Source: Methanoregula sp. (lineage in GTDB: Archaea; Halobacteriota; Methanomicrobia; Methanomicrobiales; Methanospirillaceae). From it: 64,000 nt of DNA. Under the pieces are notes generated by a model. It made no database searches. It was not told where the DNA came from and worked only from the letters and a program-made list of their open reading frames with translations. Shown in pieces: positions 62,905-64,000 of this stretch. A program made the position numbers and the translations under genes. Position 1 is the stretch's first letter. Every line of letters starts with the position of its first letter. The DNA lies in NCBI RefSeq assembly GCF_023227875.1, contig NZ_JALOCH010000011.1, forward strand, positions 28,648 through 92,647, read 5' to 3'.

Positions 62905-63393
62905 TTAGATCTCGTTCTGGTATATCACGACATCAAGAACCTTCCCGATTTTTTCACCGATATTTTTCAGGTGCGCACACCGGGAATAGCCGGCCTTTTC
63001 CATCAGCCGGATACTTGCGCGGTTTTCCCCGCAAAGGGTTCCGACAAGCACATGAATGCCTGCCTTTTTTGCCGCAGCCTCAAGATGGGCCAGGGCGGCA
63101 AGGCCGATACCCCTGCCCGTGAATTCCGGCCTGAGGTAGATACTCAGTTCGGCAGACCGGTCGTATGCCTGTCGCTTTTTGTACTGCGTTAAAAAACAAT
63201 ACCCGATCATTTCGCCATGGTCCTTTATCAGGAATGACGGGTATTTCGGGTGAGAGACGAAGAGGAATTCTTCCAGCTCAGATTTTGACAGTCTCTCGCT
63301 GTGAAATGTTGCGGTTGAATTTGAGATATAGTGATTGTAGACCGCGAGGATCGCTTCCAGATCGGTGCCTGTGACCGGGGAAAATTCCACCAT
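62905..63393 (-). CDS. GNAT acetyltransferase, phosphinothricin-acetyltransferase-like
   Basis: A 162-residue N-acetyltransferase. It has the IYLRPEFTGRGIGLAAL acetyl-CoA loop (R/QxxGxG/A), NRASIRLMEKAGY and a final GKVLDVVIYQ strand. The opening DLEAILAVYNHYISNSTATF matches PAT-like members that acetylate small amines or amino acids. The ATG at 63393 (MVEFSPVTG) is preferred to 63429. Confidence 0.88.
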   Translation of the reverse strand: MVEFSPVTGTDLEAILAVYNHYISNSTATFHSERLSKSELEEFLFVSHPKYPSFLIKDHGEMIGYCFLTQYKKRQAYDRSAELSIYLRPEFTGRGIGLAALAHLEAAAKKAGIHVLVGTLCGENRASIRLMEKAGYSRCAHLKNIGEKIGKVLDVVIYQNEI

Positions 63394-63500
63394 CCGATTA
63401 ACTCTCCGTTGGTTCTGATATGAATTCATTACGGCCGCAGGGGAGATCGGTCATTCCTTTGGATCCTCCCCCATGCAGTGTGCGGGCCGGCACATTGTTT

Positions 63501-63713
63501 TCATTCATCCCGCCAGTCCTGCCGGTCGAGCCAGTACATATACACGAGGGCCACGGCCAGGCAGAGGGCGACAAAGAGCGTGGGCATGTACCACTGCCCC
63601 GAGAGGTACTTCAGCATGGCCGAGAGGACGAGCCCGAGAGCGATCGCGACGACGAGCATGCTGGTGATCACTTTTGGATTGGTAAACGTGGTATAGACCT
63701 GCTGGACATCCAT
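63501..63713 (-). CDS. Small two-TM membrane protein
   Basis: A 70-residue protein with two hydrophobic helices (SMLVVAIALGLVLSAML and TLFVALCLAVALVYMYW) and a charged C-terminus DRQDWRDE. The function is unknown. The ATG at 63713 (MDVQQVYTTF) is preferred to 63788 because the longer N-terminus has biased composition. Confidence 0.65.
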   Translation of the reverse strand: MDVQQVYTTFTNPKVITSMLVVAIALGLVLSAMLKYLSGQWYMPTLFVALCLAVALVYMYWLDRQDWRDE

Positions 63714-63938
63714 GAGTGCTCTGACGAGTTGTTGGGCGGGGGTGGAGAAAAAAGGTTTGGAGGGGGGGTATGCCGCCACAATCCTCAACGTTCTTTCATC
63801 GGGTCTTTTTCCTGCAGGTCCTGCCAGGTTGTTTCCCCGGATTAACGCTTCATTTCAAAAACAAATTGAAAATTTCTGCTCTGTTGAAATCCTCATCCAA
63901 AAATGGTTGTACCGACGACCAAAAGATCTAAGGTACAA

Positions 63939-63986
63939 TGTCTCCTTTTCTTGAGTGTGAAATCAAATAGAAAGGAGACACTTAAG
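63939..63986. repeat. Interleaved inverted repeats at the window end
   Basis: TGTCTCCTTT at 63939-63948 pairs with AAAGGAGACA at 63971-63980. CTTGAGTGT (63950-63958) pairs with ACACTTAAG (63978-63986) with one mismatch. It could be a terminator, an operator or the end of a mobile element beyond the window. Confidence 0.45.
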
Positions 63987-64000
63987 AAATCAGCGAGCCG

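Overview
The window comes from a hydrogenotrophic methanogenic archaeon of the Methanomicrobiales, most like Methanoregula or Methanosphaerula. The sequence shows a complete F420-reducing hydrogenase operon (frhADGB), the methyl-coenzyme M reductase activation ATPase AtwA, the methanopterin enzyme MptA, archaeal rpoL and aIF2-beta, and several methanogen-specific families. Most genes are GC-rich. The clear exception is an AT-rich orphan gene at 60.9-62.1 kb, which is probably acquired. The genus is an inference.

Layout. 0-8 kb: housekeeping genes (M24 peptidase, methionine aminopeptidase, AAA ATPase, PhnP-like hydrolase, rpoL, aIF2-beta, flavodoxin, ilvC, mptA). 8-12 kb: frhADGB behind a structured leader. 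12-24 kb: a dense accessory island of small metal-cluster genes. It holds three dinitrogenase-cofactor (NifX/orange-protein) homologues, two MinD ATPases with ferredoxin inserts, an NBP35/Mrp ATPase, AtwA, two DUF134 DNA-binding proteins, two DUF5320-like glycine-rich proteins, a Cys/His-rich mini-protein and four paralogues of a small family I do not recognise. Five operons in this island start with the same near-palindromic operator, ACTCATATGCGCATAA (site 4 has two substitutions), placed just downstream of the TATA box. This is the best candidate in the window for an undescribed regulatory and functional system. 24-31 kb: archaeal RNase J, a TerY-P-type triad (VWA protein, PP2C phosphatase, kinase with HhH) and an RNB exoribonuclease. 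31-39 kb: two-component signalling, including a frameshifted 1000-residue kinase, a chimeric kinase relic, an intact PAS kinase and a response regulator with a DNA-binding end. 39-43.6 kb: a small Hsp20, an AHSA1 relic, a wHTH protein, a ferredoxin, and lon under a MarR repressor with visible operators. 43.6-50.8 kb: a broken membrane gene, DUF2193-DUF2180-aquaporin, an isochorismatase-like hydrolase, an MBL-rhodanese fusion and a KUP potassium transporter. 50.8-53.5 kb: structured repeats, a membrane histidine kinase and an unknown gene. 53.7-59.5 kb: pstS, a pstC-pstA fusion, pstB and phoU, followed by two ArsC/LMW-phosphatase genes. 59.5-64 kb: an MFS transporter, the AT-rich orphan, HIT and GNAT proteins and a small membrane protein.

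How the parts fit. The frh operon makes reduced F420 from hydrogen for methanogenesis, and AtwA is needed to reactivate methyl-CoM reductase. The 12-24 kb island places AtwA under the same operator as orange-protein-like cluster-assembly genes. This suggests a shared response to metal, sulfur or redox state that links metal-cluster assembly to MCR activation. That functional link is inference; the repeated operator and the gene order are direct observations.
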